Source: Pandoraea fibrosis
Lineage (GTDB): Bacteria; Pseudomonadota; Gammaproteobacteria; Burkholderiales; Burkholderiaceae
NCBI RefSeq assembly: GCF_000807775.2
Contig: NZ_CP047385.1
Span: 3,100,001-3,164,000, forward strand
DNA length: 64,000 nt
Direction of reading: 5' to 3'
Position 1 is the stretch's first letter, and every line of letters starts with the position of its first letter. This document shows, in pieces, positions 1-10,338 of the stretch. The notes beneath the pieces were generated by a model. That model was not told where the DNA came from, ran no database searches, and was given only the letters and a program-made list of their open reading frames with translations. Both the position numbers and the translations under genes were made by a program.

Positions 1-196
1 CGGGCGGACACAATTGCGCATTCCCTGCTTGGAAGAGCGCGTCGCAATGGATAGAATTGTCGGCTATTGCGGGCATGCGGTTATCATTCCACAAATACGC
101 AGGTCTCAGATCCTCGGGACGGAGTCCGGGGTGGCGATTGAATGCGACGAATAAGGGTCGTGAAACGATCCGGTCGATAACAGGAAAACAGATCAG

Positions 197-925
197 ATGA
201 AAATCAGTGATTGCCGGGGGCGGTTATGGTTGGGCGTGGGGGTGGCATGCCTGGCAGCCTGGGGAACGTCAGCGGGAGCGGCAGATGCCGTCAGGGATGT
301 CACCGGTGCGACGCCCGCGCAACTCGCGGCTCCGGCAGTGCCTGCGCAATCGGCCGCGGCTCCGGCAACCGCCTCGGGGGCGATTCAGGAACTGCGCGAC
401 CGGATCCAGAACAAGGAAGTGACCGAACTCCGCACGACCTACAACGGCCGTTACGGTGCAAGCCTGCTGTTCTATCCGCAGACGATGGGCTACTACGTTG
501 CGCTGTTCCATGAAGGGCAGTTCTGGCGCGTGGTGAAGGTGAACAACGAGAAGAAGGCCGAAGCGCTGTACGGCGACTTCGTCCGCCAGACGCAGGTGCT
601 CGCCGACGTCGAAATTCGTCGCATCAAGCTCGAAGCCCAGAAGGCGATGATGGAGCGTCAGCTTGCCGAGAGCGAAGCGCGCCTGAACGCGGTGCAGAGC
701 GACCTGGCGATCCAGCGTCAGCAGGAGCAGGCACTGGCTCAAAACCAGCAGGCCGTGCGTGAGCAGGCTTCGGCACTGGAAACGGAACGCACCGCCGCGC
801 GCATTCGCCTGACGGACCTGCAAGGCCAGATCCGCTCGCTGGAAGCCGAGCAGAACAGCGCCGATTCGGATCTCGTGCGCTCGGTCAAGGGCACCAGCAA
901 CCGCAAGACGACGCGTCGTCATTAA
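197..925 (+). CDS. DUF2968 family secreted coiled-coil protein
   Basis: The protein has 242 residues. Residues 1-28 form a signal peptide ending near TSAGA, followed by an Ala/Pro-rich linker to about residue 60. The core contains ELRTTYNGRYGASLLFY (78-93) and YYVALFHEGQFWRVVK (99-114), which I recognise as the DUF2968 family of Burkholderiales. Residues 135-225 form a Glu/Gln/Arg-rich coiled coil with a basic tail. An AGGAAA ribosome site lies just before the ATG at 197. The gene ends at a strong intrinsic terminator, so it is probably monocistronic. The molecular function is unknown; a periplasmic or envelope location is inferred from the signal peptide. Confidence 0.85.
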   Translation: MKISDCRGRLWLGVGVACLAAWGTSAGAADAVRDVTGATPAQLAAPAVPAQSAAAPATASGAIQELRDRIQNKEVTELRTTYNGRYGASLLFYPQTMGYYVALFHEGQFWRVVKVNNEKKAEALYGDFVRQTQVLADVEIRRIKLEAQKAMMERQLAESEARLNAVQSDLAIQRQQEQALAQNQQAVREQASALETERTAARIRLTDLQGQIRSLEAEQNSADSDLVRSVKGTSNRKTTRRH

Positions 926-972
926 GTGCGTTGCGCGTCGGCCGCCTGTCGGTCGACGTTTCAGAATATGGG

Positions 973-1001
973 AAAGCCGCCTTCATTCGGGCGGCTTTTT
1001 T
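973..1001 (+). terminator. Intrinsic terminator after the DUF2968 gene
   Basis: A 9-bp stem (AAAGCCGCC with GGCGGCTTT) closes a short loop and runs into six Ts, 47 nt after the stop codon. Confidence 0.85.
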
Positions 1002-1360
1002 CATGGGCGAGCGATGTGCAGCGTGGCCGGCAACGCCCGTCTGGCGGGGCGGTGCGCAGTTTCGCGCGTGGGCTTACACCCAATCGGCAGGACTGTCGAC
1101 ACGCGATTCGCACAGGATTGGTATATGTCTCGCATTTGCAACTCGAAAGGCGGTGCCGTGCGTAGGCTGCCGTCGCGCGAAGGGGAGGCTAAACCCTTGC
1201 TGTGTCGCGCTGGTCATGGGGCTCCGGCCGAATTATCCTAGCGGAGCCTGTCATGTAGAACGTCCGGTACTCAGCAACTGTCCGGACTGGCGAGGGAACC
1301 GGCGCCCAGTTAGAATAGCGCCCATTTTGTGCAGCGCAATAAAGCGATTACCCAAACCTT
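1002..1360. other. Intergenic leader region before kup
   Basis: No convincing gene is present in these 359 nt. A possible hairpin, GGCTCCG (1220-1226) with CGGAGCC (1242-1248), and a -10-like TAGAAT (1311-1316) lie in the second half, so the kup promoter probably sits near 1290-1320. No riboswitch class is recognised. Confidence 0.4.
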
Positions 1361-3253
1361 ATGACGCAAAACATACGACACGGGCAGCGCCCTCAGGCCA
1401 TGCCCGCGCTCATGGTGGCGGCCATCGGCGTGGTCTTCGGCGATATCGGCACCAGCCCGCTCTATGCGCTCAAGGAATGCTTCGATCCACAGCACGGCAT
1501 TCCGTTTAATCCGCAGGCCGTGTTCGGCATCATCTCGCTGCTGTTCTGGGCGTTGGTCATTGTGGTTTCCCTTAAGTACGTGCTGTTCGTGATGCGCGCG
1601 GACAACCGTGGCGAGGGGGGCGTGCTCGCGCTCATGGCGCTGAGCCTGCGCAGCGTGCGTGCCGGCAGCCGGTGGGCAACGGTGCTGATGATGCTCGGTA
1701 TGTTCGGCGCATGCATGTTCTACGGCGATGCGGTGATTACCCCGGCCATCTCGGTGATGTCGGCGGTCGAGGGGCTGGAGATCGCTGCACCGTCGCTATC
1801 GCGCTTTGTGCTGCCGATCACGATCGTCATTCTCATCATCCTGTTCTCGATGCAGAAGTCGGGGACGGCCAAGGTGGGCCGTCTCTTCGGGCCGGTGATG
1901 GTGACGTGGTTCGTGATTCTGGGCGTGCTAGGTGTGTACAACATCGTTGCCGCGCCGGAGATCATCAAGGCGATCAACCCGTACTACGGCATCCATTTCA
2001 TTCGCACGCATGCGTTGCAAGCCTATATCGTGCTTGGCTCGGTGTTCCTGGTGCTGACCGGCGCCGAAGCGCTGTATGCCGACATGGGGCACTTCGGGAT
2101 TCGTCCGATCCGGTTCGCATGGACGGCATTGGTGTTCCCGGCGCTGGCGTTGAATTACTTCGGGCAGGGCGCGCTGCTGCTGACGAACCCGAAGGCCATT
2201 GAAAACCCGTTCTTCCTGCTGGCTCCGGACTGGGCGCTGCTGCCGCTGGTGATCGTGGCGACGGCGGCGACGGTGATCGCCTCGCAAGCCGTGATCTCGG
2301 GAGCGTTCTCGCTGACCAGTCAGGCCATTCAGCTCGGCTACGTGCCGCGCATGAAGATCCTGCATACGTCGGATCGCGAGATCGGGCAGATCTATATGCC
2401 GGTGATCAACTGGTCGCTGCTGCTGGTCATTATCTGGATCGTGCTGGCGTTCAAGTCGTCGAGCAATCTGGCGGCTGCGTATGGTATCGCCGTGACGACG
2501 ACGATGGTCATCACGACGATCCTTGCCTGCGTGGTCATGGTGAAGGTCTGGAACTGGAACAAGTTCCTGGTGGCGCTGATCATCGCCGGCTTCCTTGTGG
2601 TCGACTTCGCGTTCTTCGGCGCGAACCTGATCAAGGTGGAAGAGGGCGGGTGGTTGCCGCTGGCGCTGGGCGCATTCCTGTTCTTCATGCTGATGACGTG
2701 GCACAAGGGACGCCAGTTGCTGCGCGAGCGAACGGCGGCCGACGGGATTCCGCTCGGGCCGTTCCTGCAGGGGCTGCTCGCGCATCCGCCGCACCGTGTG
2801 GCCGGTACCGCGATTTATCTGACGGGAGGCAACACGCTGGTGCCCGTGAGCCTGCTGCACAACCTCAAGCACAACCGCATCCTGCACGAGCGCACCATCT
2901 TCCTGACCTTCCGCACTGTCGATGTGCCGTATGTCGAGGATGCCAACCGTATCGAAGCCAAGGATCACACCGGTGGCCTGTACAGCGTGGTCGCCACCTT
3001 CGGTTTCAATGAGACGCCTGATGTGAAGGAGGTATTGCACCTGCTCGAAGAGAAGACGGACATGCACTTCGAGTTGATGGATACGTCGTTCTTCCTGGCG
3101 CGTGAGACGGTGGTGCCGACCAAGCTGCCGGGCATGTCGATCTGGCGCGAGCGTCTGTTTGCCTGGATGCACCAGAATGCGGCCAAGCCGACCGATTTCT
3201 TCAGCATTCCTGCAAACCGCGTGGTCGAGCTGGGAACGAAGATCGAAATTTGA
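1361..3253 (+). CDS. kup: Low-affinity potassium transporter Kup
   Basis: This 630-residue protein is a K+/H+ symporter of the KUP/HAK/KT family in the inner membrane (E. coli Kup is about 622 residues). The family hallmark [14 protein letters not shown] is at residues 23-36. Roughly 12 hydrophobic segments follow up to about residue 450, including [18 protein letters not shown], and a soluble C-terminal domain occupies about 480-630. The start at 1361 has no strong ribosome site, but the family motif begins only 22 residues later, so little can be missing. A terminator follows directly, suggesting a single-gene transcript. Confidence 0.96.
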   Translation: MTQNIRHGQRPQAMPALMVAAIGVVFGDIGTSPLYALKECFDPQHGIPFNPQAVFGIISLLFWALVIVVSLKYVLFVMRADNRGEGGVLALMALSLRSVRAGSRWATVLMMLGMFGACMFYGDAVITPAISVMSAVEGLEIAAPSLSRFVLPITIVILIILFSMQKSGTAKVGRLFGPVMVTWFVILGVLGVYNIVAAPEIIKAINPYYGIHFIRTHALQAYIVLGSVFLVLTGAEALYADMGHFGIRPIRFAWTALVFPALALNYFGQGALLLTNPKAIENPFFLLAPDWALLPLVIVATAATVIASQAVISGAFSLTSQAIQLGYVPRMKILHTSDREIGQIYMPVINWSLLLVIIWIVLAFKSSSNLAAAYGIAVTTTMVITTILACVVMVKVWNWNKFLVALIIAGFLVVDFAFFGANLIKVEEGGWLPLALGAFLFFMLMTWHKGRQLLRERTAADGIPLGPFLQGLLAHPPHRVAGTAIYLTGGNTLVPVSLLHNLKHNRILHERTIFLTFRTVDVPYVEDANRIEAKDHTGGLYSVVATFGFNETPDVKEVLHLLEEKTDMHFELMDTSFFLARETVVPTKLPGMSIWRERLFAWMHQNAAKPTDFFSIPANRVVELGTKIEI

Positions 3254-3302
3254 TGGCGGTGCCGCGCCGGTGCGAAGAGGGCGTGGCACGCGATAAGGAA
3301 AG

Positions 3303-3333
3303 CCGGTGGAGCGAAATCTCCACCGGTTTTTTT
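3303..3333 (+). terminator. Intrinsic terminator after kup
   Basis: A perfect 9-bp stem (CCGGTGGAG with CTCCACCGG, loop CGAAAT) is followed by seven Ts. Confidence 0.9.
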
Positions 3334-3350
3334 ACGTCCGCCGGGGGCAA

Positions 3351-3385
3351 AGAAAAGGCCCGCGATCCGAAGATGGCGGGCCTTT
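3351..3385 (-). terminator. Intrinsic terminator after tex
   Basis: On the minus strand, GGCCCGC and GCGGGCC pair around a 12-nt loop and lead into CTTTTCTTT. It lies about 50 nt beyond the tex stop codon. Confidence 0.75.
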
Positions 3386-3434
3386 GCGTCGCGTTCACTC
3401 GCAGCGCGCAAGTCACGCGCCGACGGTGTGTTGC

Positions 3435-5777
3435 TTACCGCTTGAGCTTGGCAAACGCTGCGGCCATGGCGCTCACCGTTTCCGGTTCGCGCTGACGACC
3501 CCCGCCACTACCCCCGCGATGGCCTCCGCCGTTACCGCTGCGCGCACCGCCGCCGCTGCTCGGACGGTCGGAAGCACCCGCCACCGGCAGATCGTCGTTC
3601 AGTCGCATGGTGAGCGAGATACGCTGACGTCGCGGATCGACTTCGAGCACCTTGACCTTCACGATATCGCCGGCCTTCACGACTTCGTGCGGGTCTTTGA
3701 TGAACTTCGTCGACATGGCGGAAACGTGTACCAGGCCGTCCTGATGCACGCCGATATCGATGAACGCGCCGAATGCCGCCACGTTCGTCACCACGCCTTC
3801 GAGTTGCATGCCCGGCTTCAGGTCGCTCAGTTTCTCGACACCTTCCTGGAAGGTTGCCGTCTTGAACTCCGGTCGCGGATCGCGGCCCGGCTTCTCGAGT
3901 TCGGTCAGGATGTCCTTGACGGTCGGCAGGCCGAAACGTTCGTCAACAAATTCCGTGGCCGAAACGCTGCGCACGACCGAGCCGTTGCCCATGACTTCGC
4001 CGATGGTCTTCTTGATCTTCGCCAGAATGCGTTCCACCACCGGGTACGCTTCCGGGTGGACCGACGAGCGATCGAGCGGATTGTCGCCGCCATTCACGCG
4101 CAGGAAGCCTGCGGCCTGCTCAAAGGTCTTGTCGCCCAGGCGCGGCACCTTCTTGAGGGATTCGCGGTTCGGGAACGGACCGTTGCTGTCGCGGAAGTCG
4201 ACGATGTTCTTGGCGAGCGTGCTGTTCAGGCCCGAAACGCGGGCGAGCAGCGGGGCGGATGCCGTGTTGACGTCGACACCGACGGCGTTCACGCAATCCT
4301 CGACAACCGCATCGAGCATGCGTGCCAGCTCGCGCTGGTTCACGTCATGCTGATACTGCCCCACGCCAATGGCCTTCGGCTCGATCTTGACGAGTTCGGC
4401 CAGCGGATCCTGGAGACGGCGGGCGATAGAGACGGCGCCGCGCAGCGAGACGTCGAGGTCGGGGAATTCCTTTGCCGCAAATTCCGACGCCGAGTACACC
4501 GAAGCGCCCGCTTCGGACACCACGATTTTCTGAAGCTTGAGTTCGGGGTGGCGCTTGATCAGTTCGAGGGCGAGCTTGTCGGTCTCGCGCGACGCCGTGC
4601 CGTTACCGATACTCACGAGTTCCGCGCCGGTGGCGGCGGCGATCTTCGAGAGTCGCGAGAGCGAGCCGTCCCAATCGCGGCGCGGCTCGTGCGGGTAAAT
4701 GGTGTCGGTGCCCAGCAGCTTGCCCGTGGGGTCGACCACGGCCACCTTCACGCCGGTGCGCAGGCCCGGGTCCAGACCGATCACGCCCTTCGGGCCGGCC
4801 GGCGCGGCGAGCAGCAGCGCCTTGAGATTGCGTGCGAACACGCGAATGGCCTCGTTCTCGGCGCTTTCACGCATCTGCGTGAGCAGTTCGGATTCCAGGT
4901 GCGGTTGCACCTTCACGCGCCAGCACCAGCGGCAGACATCCGCCAGCCACTTGTCGGCGGCGCGGTTCTGCTGGCGAATGCCGAAGTGACCGGCGATCAC
5001 GCCTTCGCACGGATGCGGGACCTGGGCGTCGAGTTCTTCGCCGAGGCCCAGCTTGACCATCAGAATGCCGAGGTTACGGCCACGGAAGAGGGCGAGCGCG
5101 CGATGCGACGGCACCGCCGCGATCGGCTCGTCATAGTCGTAGTAATCGCGGAATTTCTCGCCTTCCTCGTTTTGCTTGCCGTCGACGACCTTTGACGACA
5201 CGACGCCCTGATTCCACAGGTAATCGCGCAGTTTGCCGAGCAACTCGGCGGTTTCGCCGAACTGCTCCGACAGGATGTCGCGGGCGCCATCGAGCGCAGC
5301 CTTGATGTCGGCCACGCCTTTCTCGGCGTCGACAAATTTGGCGGCTTCGGTTTGCGGGTCGAGCGTCGGATCGGCGAGCAACGCCTGTGCGAGCGGGTCG
5401 AGACCGGCTTCGCGGGCGATCTGCGCGCGCGTGCGGCGCTTCGGCTTGTACGGGAGGTAAAGATCCTCGAGCGTCTGCTTCGTGTCGGCTGCGACGATGG
5501 CGGTGCGCAGTTCGTCGGTCAGCTTGCCTTGCTCTTCGATGCTTGCCAGGATCGCCGCACGGCGCTCTTCCAGCTCGCGAAGATAAAGCAGCCGCTCTTC
5601 GAGCGTGCGCAACTGCGTGTCATCGAGATTGTCGGTCACTTCCTTACGGTAGCGAGCGATGAAGGGCACGGTGGCGCCTTCGTCCAGCAGTTGCACGGCG
5701 GCGGCGACCTGACGCGGCTGCACGCTGAGTTCGTCGGCGATGCGTTGAACGATCTGAAGGGCTACGTTTTGCGTCAT
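3435..5777 (-). CDS. tex: RNA-binding transcription accessory protein Tex
   Basis: This 780-residue cytoplasmic protein matches the usual Tex length. It contains the N-terminal helical Tex region, a YqgF-like RNase H fold ([18 protein letters not shown], about 332-349), helix-hairpin-helix segments near 500-580 ([19 protein letters not shown]), and an S1 RNA-binding domain at about 648-720 ([28 protein letters not shown]). The C-terminus is a Gly/Ser/Arg-rich tail of about 45 residues, a likely extra nucleic-acid-binding element. Tex homologues act on RNA polymerase and RNA during transcription and are required for toxin or virulence gene expression in some pathogens. The gene is transcribed alone, divergently from the next gene. 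Confidence 0.96.
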   Translation of the reverse strand: MTQNVALQIVQRIADELSVQPRQVAAAVQLLDEGATVPFIARYRKEVTDNLDDTQLRTLEERLLYLRELEERRAAILASIEEQGKLTDELRTAIVAADTKQTLEDLYLPYKPKRRTRAQIAREAGLDPLAQALLADPTLDPQTEAAKFVDAEKGVADIKAALDGARDILSEQFGETAELLGKLRDYLWNQGVVSSKVVDGKQNEEGEKFRDYYDYDEPIAAVPSHRALALFRGRNLGILMVKLGLGEELDAQVPHPCEGVIAGHFGIRQQNRAADKWLADVCRWCWRVKVQPHLESELLTQMRESAENEAIRVFARNLKALLLAAPAGPKGVIGLDPGLRTGVKVAVVDPTGKLLGTDTIYPHEPRRDWDGSLSRLSKIAAATGAELVSIGNGTASRETDKLALELIKRHPELKLQKIVVSEAGASVYSASEFAAKEFPDLDVSLRGAVSIARRLQDPLAELVKIEPKAIGVGQYQHDVNQRELARMLDAVVEDCVNAVGVDVNTASAPLLARVSGLNSTLAKNIVDFRDSNGPFPNRESLKKVPRLGDKTFEQAAGFLRVNGGDNPLDRSSVHPEAYPVVERILAKIKKTIGEVMGNGSVVRSVSATEFVDERFGLPTVKDILTELEKPGRDPRPEFKTATFQEGVEKLSDLKPGMQLEGVVTNVAAFGAFIDIGVHQDGLVHVSAMSTKFIKDPHEVVKAGDIVKVKVLEVDPRRQRISLTMRLNDDLPVAGASDRPSSGGGARSGNGGGHRGGSGGGRQREPETVSAMAAAFAKLKR

Positions 5778-5882
5778 GAGTGTTGCGAGTTACCCAAGTG
5801 CCAGGAGCGGGGCATTTTGCCATAAACCGCGGGCGCGTCCGGGCAGGCAATGCTAAAATTTGGCATTACTCTGCTCAACCTC

Positions 5883-6779
5883 ATGATTTCCTTCGAAAAA
5901 TTGTTTTCGCGCCTGTATTCACGTCATCACGCGCTTGCATCGCTGAGCGCGGTTGGGGCGTTCGGCATCATGACGGCGGCTGCCGTCCTGCCCGGTGCAT
6001 CGTTCGCGCAGGGGCTCTCGGCGGTCGAGGCCGCCGGCCGCACGACCGAACAGCTTCGTGTGCCGCACGTTCCGTTCGATGCCACGGCCGATCGCACGCC
6101 GTCCGCGGCCAGCAAGGCCAGCGCCGCTGCGGCCGACGAGGACGACAAGCCTGTCGCCTACGACGATCAACTCGACCAGCATCCCGCCGATGACGATTTC
6201 GCCGGGCGCCGTGCCTTGCTCGATCGCCAGCGCGCCTGGGTCGACTACCGTTTCGAGGAAGCGAAGTACGAGTGTGCGTCGAAGTTCTTCGTGAACTACT
6301 GCATCGATAACGCCCGCGACAAGCAGCGCGAAGACCTCAAGGCCATTCGCAGTCAGCGACTGGTGCTGGAAGATCAGGAGCGTAAGGCGCGTGCGCAGGA
6401 CCGCGACGAGCGTCTGGCCGAGAAGCGTGCACAAACGGCGGCTGAAGCGCCGCAACGTGCTGCAGAACGTGCGCAGAACGTAGCTGACTACCAGACCAAG
6501 CAAGCTGAGTACCAGCAACGTGTGACCGAACGCACGGGGCAGGCCCCGCAGCGTGCGGCAAACACGGAACAGTACAATGCCAAGCAGGCCGAGCAGCAGC
6601 AGAAGCTCAACGATGCGAAGGCAACGGCGGCGCAGAAGGCGGCCGAGCGCGAAGAGAACGTGCGCAAGTACAACCAGAAGCAGCAGGAAGCCATCGAGCG
6701 TCAGAAGAAATCCGACGAGCGCCGCAAGGATTCGGAATCGGGTAGCACGCCGGCACAAAAGGCGTTGCAGGGACAGTGA
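5883..6779 (+). CDS. Secreted coiled-coil protein of unknown function
   Basis: I use ATG 5883 (MISFEKLFSRL); an in-frame ATG at 5850 would add 11 residues. The N-terminus has a hydrophobic stretch ending ASFAQ, a signal-peptide-like cut near residue 43. A short conserved core around FAGRRALLDRQRAWVDYRFEEAKYECASKFFVNYCIDNAR (two Cys, perhaps a disulfide) precedes about 150 residues dominated by Arg, Glu, Gln, Lys and Ala with repeated units such as AQNVADYQTKQAEYQQRV and EENVRKYNQKQQEA. This looks like a periplasmic coiled coil of a type common in Burkholderiaceae. Function is not recognised. Confidence 0.75.
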   Translation: MISFEKLFSRLYSRHHALASLSAVGAFGIMTAAAVLPGASFAQGLSAVEAAGRTTEQLRVPHVPFDATADRTPSAASKASAAAADEDDKPVAYDDQLDQHPADDDFAGRRALLDRQRAWVDYRFEEAKYECASKFFVNYCIDNARDKQREDLKAIRSQRLVLEDQERKARAQDRDERLAEKRAQTAAEAPQRAAERAQNVADYQTKQAEYQQRVTERTGQAPQRAANTEQYNAKQAEQQQKLNDAKATAAQKAAEREENVRKYNQKQQEAIERQKKSDERRKDSESGSTPAQKALQGQ

Positions 6780-6894
6780 GTGATAGCTGGGCCGGTGGTG
6801 CGGTGCATCAGGCGGCCCGGGATTTTGCCGTTTGTGCCCGCGCCCCTTTTCGCAGGAACCGGAATCATTTGAGAGTCGCAGGAGAGTTGCCAAG

Positions 6895-7098
6895 ATGCAG
6901 CACGATCTTCACTCCATTGGACGCCGCATCATCGAATTGCAGATCGAACACCGGGATCTGGACTTCCTGATCGACAAATTGCTGACGGAGCCCACGTACG
7001 ACGAACTTCAGGTCACCCGGCTCAAGAAGCGCCGTCTGAAAATCAAGGACACGATCACCCTGCTGCAGGTGCAGCAAATGCCGGACCAGCCTGCTTGA
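6895..7098 (+). CDS. DUF465 (YdcH-like) small protein
   Basis: This is a 67-residue, highly charged, helical protein (MQHDLHSIGRRIIELQIEHR; LTRLKKRRLKIKD-type C-terminal half), matching the DUF465/YdcH family in size and in the basic KKRRLKIKD segment. The ATG at 6895 follows AGGAG at 6880-6884. It lies between the coiled-coil gene and the helicase. YdcH-type proteins have no settled function. Confidence 0.8.
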   Translation: MQHDLHSIGRRIIELQIEHRDLDFLIDKLLTEPTYDELQVTRLKKRRLKIKDTITLLQVQQMPDQPA

Positions 7099-7174
7099 GC
7101 AGGCGTCCCGCGCGACGTTCATGCTGTTCTTCGGAGCGTTCGCGTCGTTTTTTCCATTGCCGGCGTCGTGAATT

Positions 7175-9442
7175 TTGTTGGTGAGATTCGCGGCGCCTTT
7201 GAGTGTTTCCGCCGTTTTGACCGATTCTGCCGCCGCAACCAGCGATTCTCCTGATATCTCCCAAAGCCCCGACGCGCCCACTTTCCACGGACTCAAGCCG
7301 CTTGCCGCAAAACGCGAGCGCGAGTTGCAGGAAATTTTTGGCGACGGCGGGATGCTCGCGCGCGCCATCGACGGGTATCGCTCGCGTGAACCTCAGACGG
7401 AGATGGCGCGCGCCGTGGCGGCTGCCATGGATACGCACGACACGCTGATCGCCGAGGCGGGCACGGGCACGGGCAAGACCTACGCCTATCTGGTGCCCGC
7501 CATGTTGTGGGGCGGCAAGACGATCATCTCGACCGGCACCAAGCATTTGCAGGACCAGATCTTCGCGCGCGACATCCCCACGGTGCGCAAGGCGCTTGCC
7601 GTACCGGTGACCGTCGCCATGCTCAAAGGCCGCGCGAATTATCTCTGTCACTACTATCTGGAGCGCACCCAGCAGGAGGGGCGCTTCGCTTCGCGCCACG
7701 AGGCCGCACAACTGCGCGAGATCGTGACGTTTGCGCAAATCACCCATAGCGGTGACAAGGCGGAACTGGCATCTGTGCCCGAGAACGCCCCGATCTGGGC
7801 GCAAGTCACGTCCACGCGGGATAACTGCCTCGGCCAGGAATGCCCGCGTTACAAGGATTGTTTCGTGATGCAGGCGCGCAAGGAAGCGCAGCAGGCGGAC
7901 CTTGTCGTCGTCAATCACCACCTGTTCTTTGCCGACGTGATGCTGCGCGACACCGGCATGGCCGAGTTGCTGCCGAGCGCGAATACGGTGATCTTCGACG
8001 AAGCGCATCAGTTGCCCGAGACGGCCACGCTGTTTTTCGGCGAAACCGTGTCGACGGGGCAAATGCTCGAACTGGCGCGCGATTGCGTTGCTGAAGGGTT
8101 GATTCATGCGCGCGATGCGGCCGATTGGGTCAAGCTCGGTGCGAATCTCGAGCGGGCGGCGCGCGACGTGCGTCTGACGTTCGGGCAGGACAACACGCGC
8201 ATGTCCGTGGCGCAATTGGCGGACGATCATGAGTTGTTCGGCGCACTCGACGGCGTGGACGTCGCGTTGCTGGACATGATCGAGACGCTCCAGCACCAGT
8301 CCGAGCGGGCTGAGGCGCTGGGGACTTGCTTGCGTCGTGCGCTGGAGTTGCATCAGCAACTGGAGCGTTGGCAGACCGGGGCGGCACCGCCCACGCCCGG
8401 CGAGCAGCCGTTGCCTTTGCTGGACCCGGACGCCCCGCGTGTCACCGACGGCAAGCGTGAAAAGGCCGCCAAGGCGCGCGAGGCAGAAGCGGCGCGTCTG
8501 GCGGCCGAAGCCAAGGCGGCGGACGACAAGTCGACAGGTGAGGGCGGCGCGCAGAAGACTTACACGCCGCCGGAGACCGTGCGCTGGATCGAAGTGTTCT
8601 CGCAGGCGGTGCAGTTGCACCAGACACCGCTGTCGATTGCGCCGATTTTCTCGAAACAGCGTGCCGGTGCTCCGCGAGCGTGGATCTTCACGTCGGCGAC
8701 GTTGTCGGTGAAGGGCAATTTCATGCACTATGCGGCGCAATTGGGCCTCGATGCCGATAAGTCGCTCACGCTCGCCAGTCCGTTCGATTACCCGAATCAA
8801 AGTTTGCTGTATGTGCCACGCGGGCTGCCGCAGCCGTCATCCCCCGGCTTCACCGACGCGGTGCTCGATGCGGCATTGCCTGTACTGGAAGTGAGCGGGG
8901 GACGCGCCTTCGTGTTGTGTACGACGCTGCGAGCGGTGAATCGGTCAGCCGAGCGTTTGCGTGAAGAATTCGAGCGTCGTGGCTGGCCCTATCCACTGCT
9001 GGTACAGGGCGAGGCGAGCCGCACCGAGTTGCTCGATCGTTTCCGTGCGCTTGGCAATGCCGTGCTCATCGGCAGCCAGAGCTTTTGGGAGGGAGTCGAT
9101 GTGCGCGGCGAGGCATTGTCGCTCGTCATCATCGACAAATTGCCGTTTGCGCCGCCGGACGATCCCGTGCTGGCCGCGCGACTCGATGCCCTCACGAAGA
9201 AGGGGCTCAGTCCGTTTGCCGTGCACCAGTTGCCGCAGGCGGTCATTACGCTCAAGCAGGGCGCAGGGCGGTTGATTCGCTCGGAGGGGGATCGCGGTGT
9301 GCTGATGATCTGCGATCCGCGACTGGTCGATAAACCCTACGGGCGACGGATCTGGCAAAGTCTGCCGCCGTTCAAGCGCACCCGCGAGCTGCCCATCGTG
9401 CGCGGCTTCTTCGACGAGATTGCCGCTAACGCAGGCGGTTGA
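7175..9442 (+). CDS. DinG/YoaA-type ATP-dependent DNA helicase with Fe-S cluster motif
   Basis: This is a 755-residue superfamily 2 helicase of the XPD/DinG group. Walker A AGTGTGKT is at 95-102 and DEAH at 275-278. Four cysteines lie between them (C158, C218, C223, C229), arranged as the 4Fe-4S cluster site of this group. HelD2 motifs near the end include GSQSFWEGVDV and QGAGRLIRSEGDRG. Residues about 425-475 form an unusual Ala/Lys/Glu-rich spacer. The start is uncertain: TTG 7175, GTG 7181 or a later codon are possible, and no clear ribosome site is seen. The role is inferred to be 5'-3' unwinding in DNA repair, as for YoaA/DinG. Confidence 0.92.
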   Translation: MLVRFAAPLSVSAVLTDSAAATSDSPDISQSPDAPTFHGLKPLAAKRERELQEIFGDGGMLARAIDGYRSREPQTEMARAVAAAMDTHDTLIAEAGTGTGKTYAYLVPAMLWGGKTIISTGTKHLQDQIFARDIPTVRKALAVPVTVAMLKGRANYLCHYYLERTQQEGRFASRHEAAQLREIVTFAQITHSGDKAELASVPENAPIWAQVTSTRDNCLGQECPRYKDCFVMQARKEAQQADLVVVNHHLFFADVMLRDTGMAELLPSANTVIFDEAHQLPETATLFFGETVSTGQMLELARDCVAEGLIHARDAADWVKLGANLERAARDVRLTFGQDNTRMSVAQLADDHELFGALDGVDVALLDMIETLQHQSERAEALGTCLRRALELHQQLERWQTGAAPPTPGEQPLPLLDPDAPRVTDGKREKAAKAREAEAARLAAEAKAADDKSTGEGGAQKTYTPPETVRWIEVFSQAVQLHQTPLSIAPIFSKQRAGAPRAWIFTSATLSVKGNFMHYAAQLGLDADKSLTLASPFDYPNQSLLYVPRGLPQPSSPGFTDAVLDAALPVLEVSGGRAFVLCTTLRAVNRSAERLREEFERRGWPYPLLVQGEASRTELLDRFRALGNAVLIGSQSFWEGVDVRGEALSLVIIDKLPFAPPDDPVLAARLDALTKKGLSPFAVHQLPQAVITLKQGAGRLIRSEGDRGVLMICDPRLVDKPYGRRIWQSLPPFKRTRELPIVRGFFDEIAANAGG

Positions 9443-9460
9443 TGCGGTGAACTTCTGCGC

Positions 9461-9484
9461 AAGGGCCGGATCTCCGGCCCTTTT
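9461..9484 (+). terminator. Intrinsic terminator after the helicase
   Basis: AAGGGCCGG and CCGGCCCTT form a tight stem followed by TTTT between two converging genes; it may act in both directions. Confidence 0.75.
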
Positions 9485-9502
9485 GACGACACACGCATCA
9501 CG

Positions 9503-10213
9503 TCAGGCCGGCATCGCATCGAGCCAACGGCCAATCACTGCCGGGGCGACTTGGGACAAGCGCGCGTGATGTTCGCGTGCCTGAGTGCGCAACGTCACCG
9601 GATCGATCTTCGCGGCACCCAATTCGCAAGCATGGCCCACCAGCCACGATTCGATGCGCGCGGCATCGGCTTCGAGGTGAAATTGCAGCCCCAGCGCATG
9701 CTTGCCGAACGCGAATGCCTGATTCGCGCCCGTTGACGTGCGTGCCAGATGCTCGGCCCCCGCCGGGATGTCGAATTGATCGCCATGCCAGTGAAGGACG
9801 CTGGCGTCGCCCAGCGCGGCCAACGGGGAGACCTGTCCGGCATCGGTCAGCGTCAAGGGGGCATAACCGATTTCCTTGACCCCCAACGGATACACCTTGG
9901 CGCCCAGTGCGCGCGCCATCAGTTGTGCGCCAAGACAGATGCCAAGGATCGGTGCGCGCGCCGCCAGGCGTGCTTTCACCCATGCCAGCTCATCCGAGAC
10001 GAACGGGTACATCGCTTCGTCGAACGCCCCGATAGGGCCGCCCAACACGACCACCAGGTCGGGCGCAATGACGTCGATCGAGCGCAGATCGGCGAGGGGG
10101 ACGTCCAGATACTCAATGGCATAACCCCGTTCGGCAAAGGTGGGCGCGAGCGTGCCGAGATCCTCGAAGTGCACGTGGCGCAGGGCGAGCAGCGTTTTAG
10201 GGGAAGCGGTCAC
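9503..10213 (-). CDS. Class I glutamine amidotransferase-like protein
   Basis: This 236-residue cytoplasmic protein belongs to the GATase1 superfamily. It has the nucleophile elbow GICLGAQLMARALG (Cys in the centre) and the catalytic His-Glu in GLQFHLEAD, with an oxyanion segment VVVLGGPIGAFDEA. It is most like stand-alone YfeJ/GMP-synthase-like amidotransferases. The start is a GTG with a GAGAGGG ribosome site. No synthetase partner lies next to it, so the substrate cannot be named. Confidence 0.88.
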   Translation of the reverse strand: MTASPKTLLALRHVHFEDLGTLAPTFAERGYAIEYLDVPLADLRSIDVIAPDLVVVLGGPIGAFDEAMYPFVSDELAWVKARLAARAPILGICLGAQLMARALGAKVYPLGVKEIGYAPLTLTDAGQVSPLAALGDASVLHWHGDQFDIPAGAEHLARTSTGANQAFAFGKHALGLQFHLEADAARIESWLVGHACELGAAKIDPVTLRTQAREHHARLSQVAPAVIGRWLDAMPA

Positions 10214-10265
10214 GAAACCCTCTCCAGAGAAGACGCCCTCACGCGTTTGTCATGACGGCGGAAAC

Positions 10266-10294
10266 AAAAAGCCCTCGCAGGAGCGAGGGCTTTT
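10266..10294 (-). terminator. Intrinsic terminator after bamD
   Basis: GCCCTCGC and GCGAGGGC form a perfect 8-bp stem with a 4-nt loop. On the minus strand it is followed by TTTTTG, about 45 nt after the bamD stop. Confidence 0.88.
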
Positions 10295-10338
10295 CAGTGA
10301 AGCAATCGAGCGACGAGCGTAATGAAGTTACGCCAGAC

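Noticed and set aside
1928..3289. Long open frame on the minus strand opposite kup (453 codons)
   Set aside because: Arg/His/Gln-rich composition typical of antisense reading of a GC-rich gene; kup is fully supported.
3306..5195. Long plus-strand frame opposite tex (629 codons)
   Set aside because: No family resemblance, Arg/His-rich; it mirrors the tex codon pattern.
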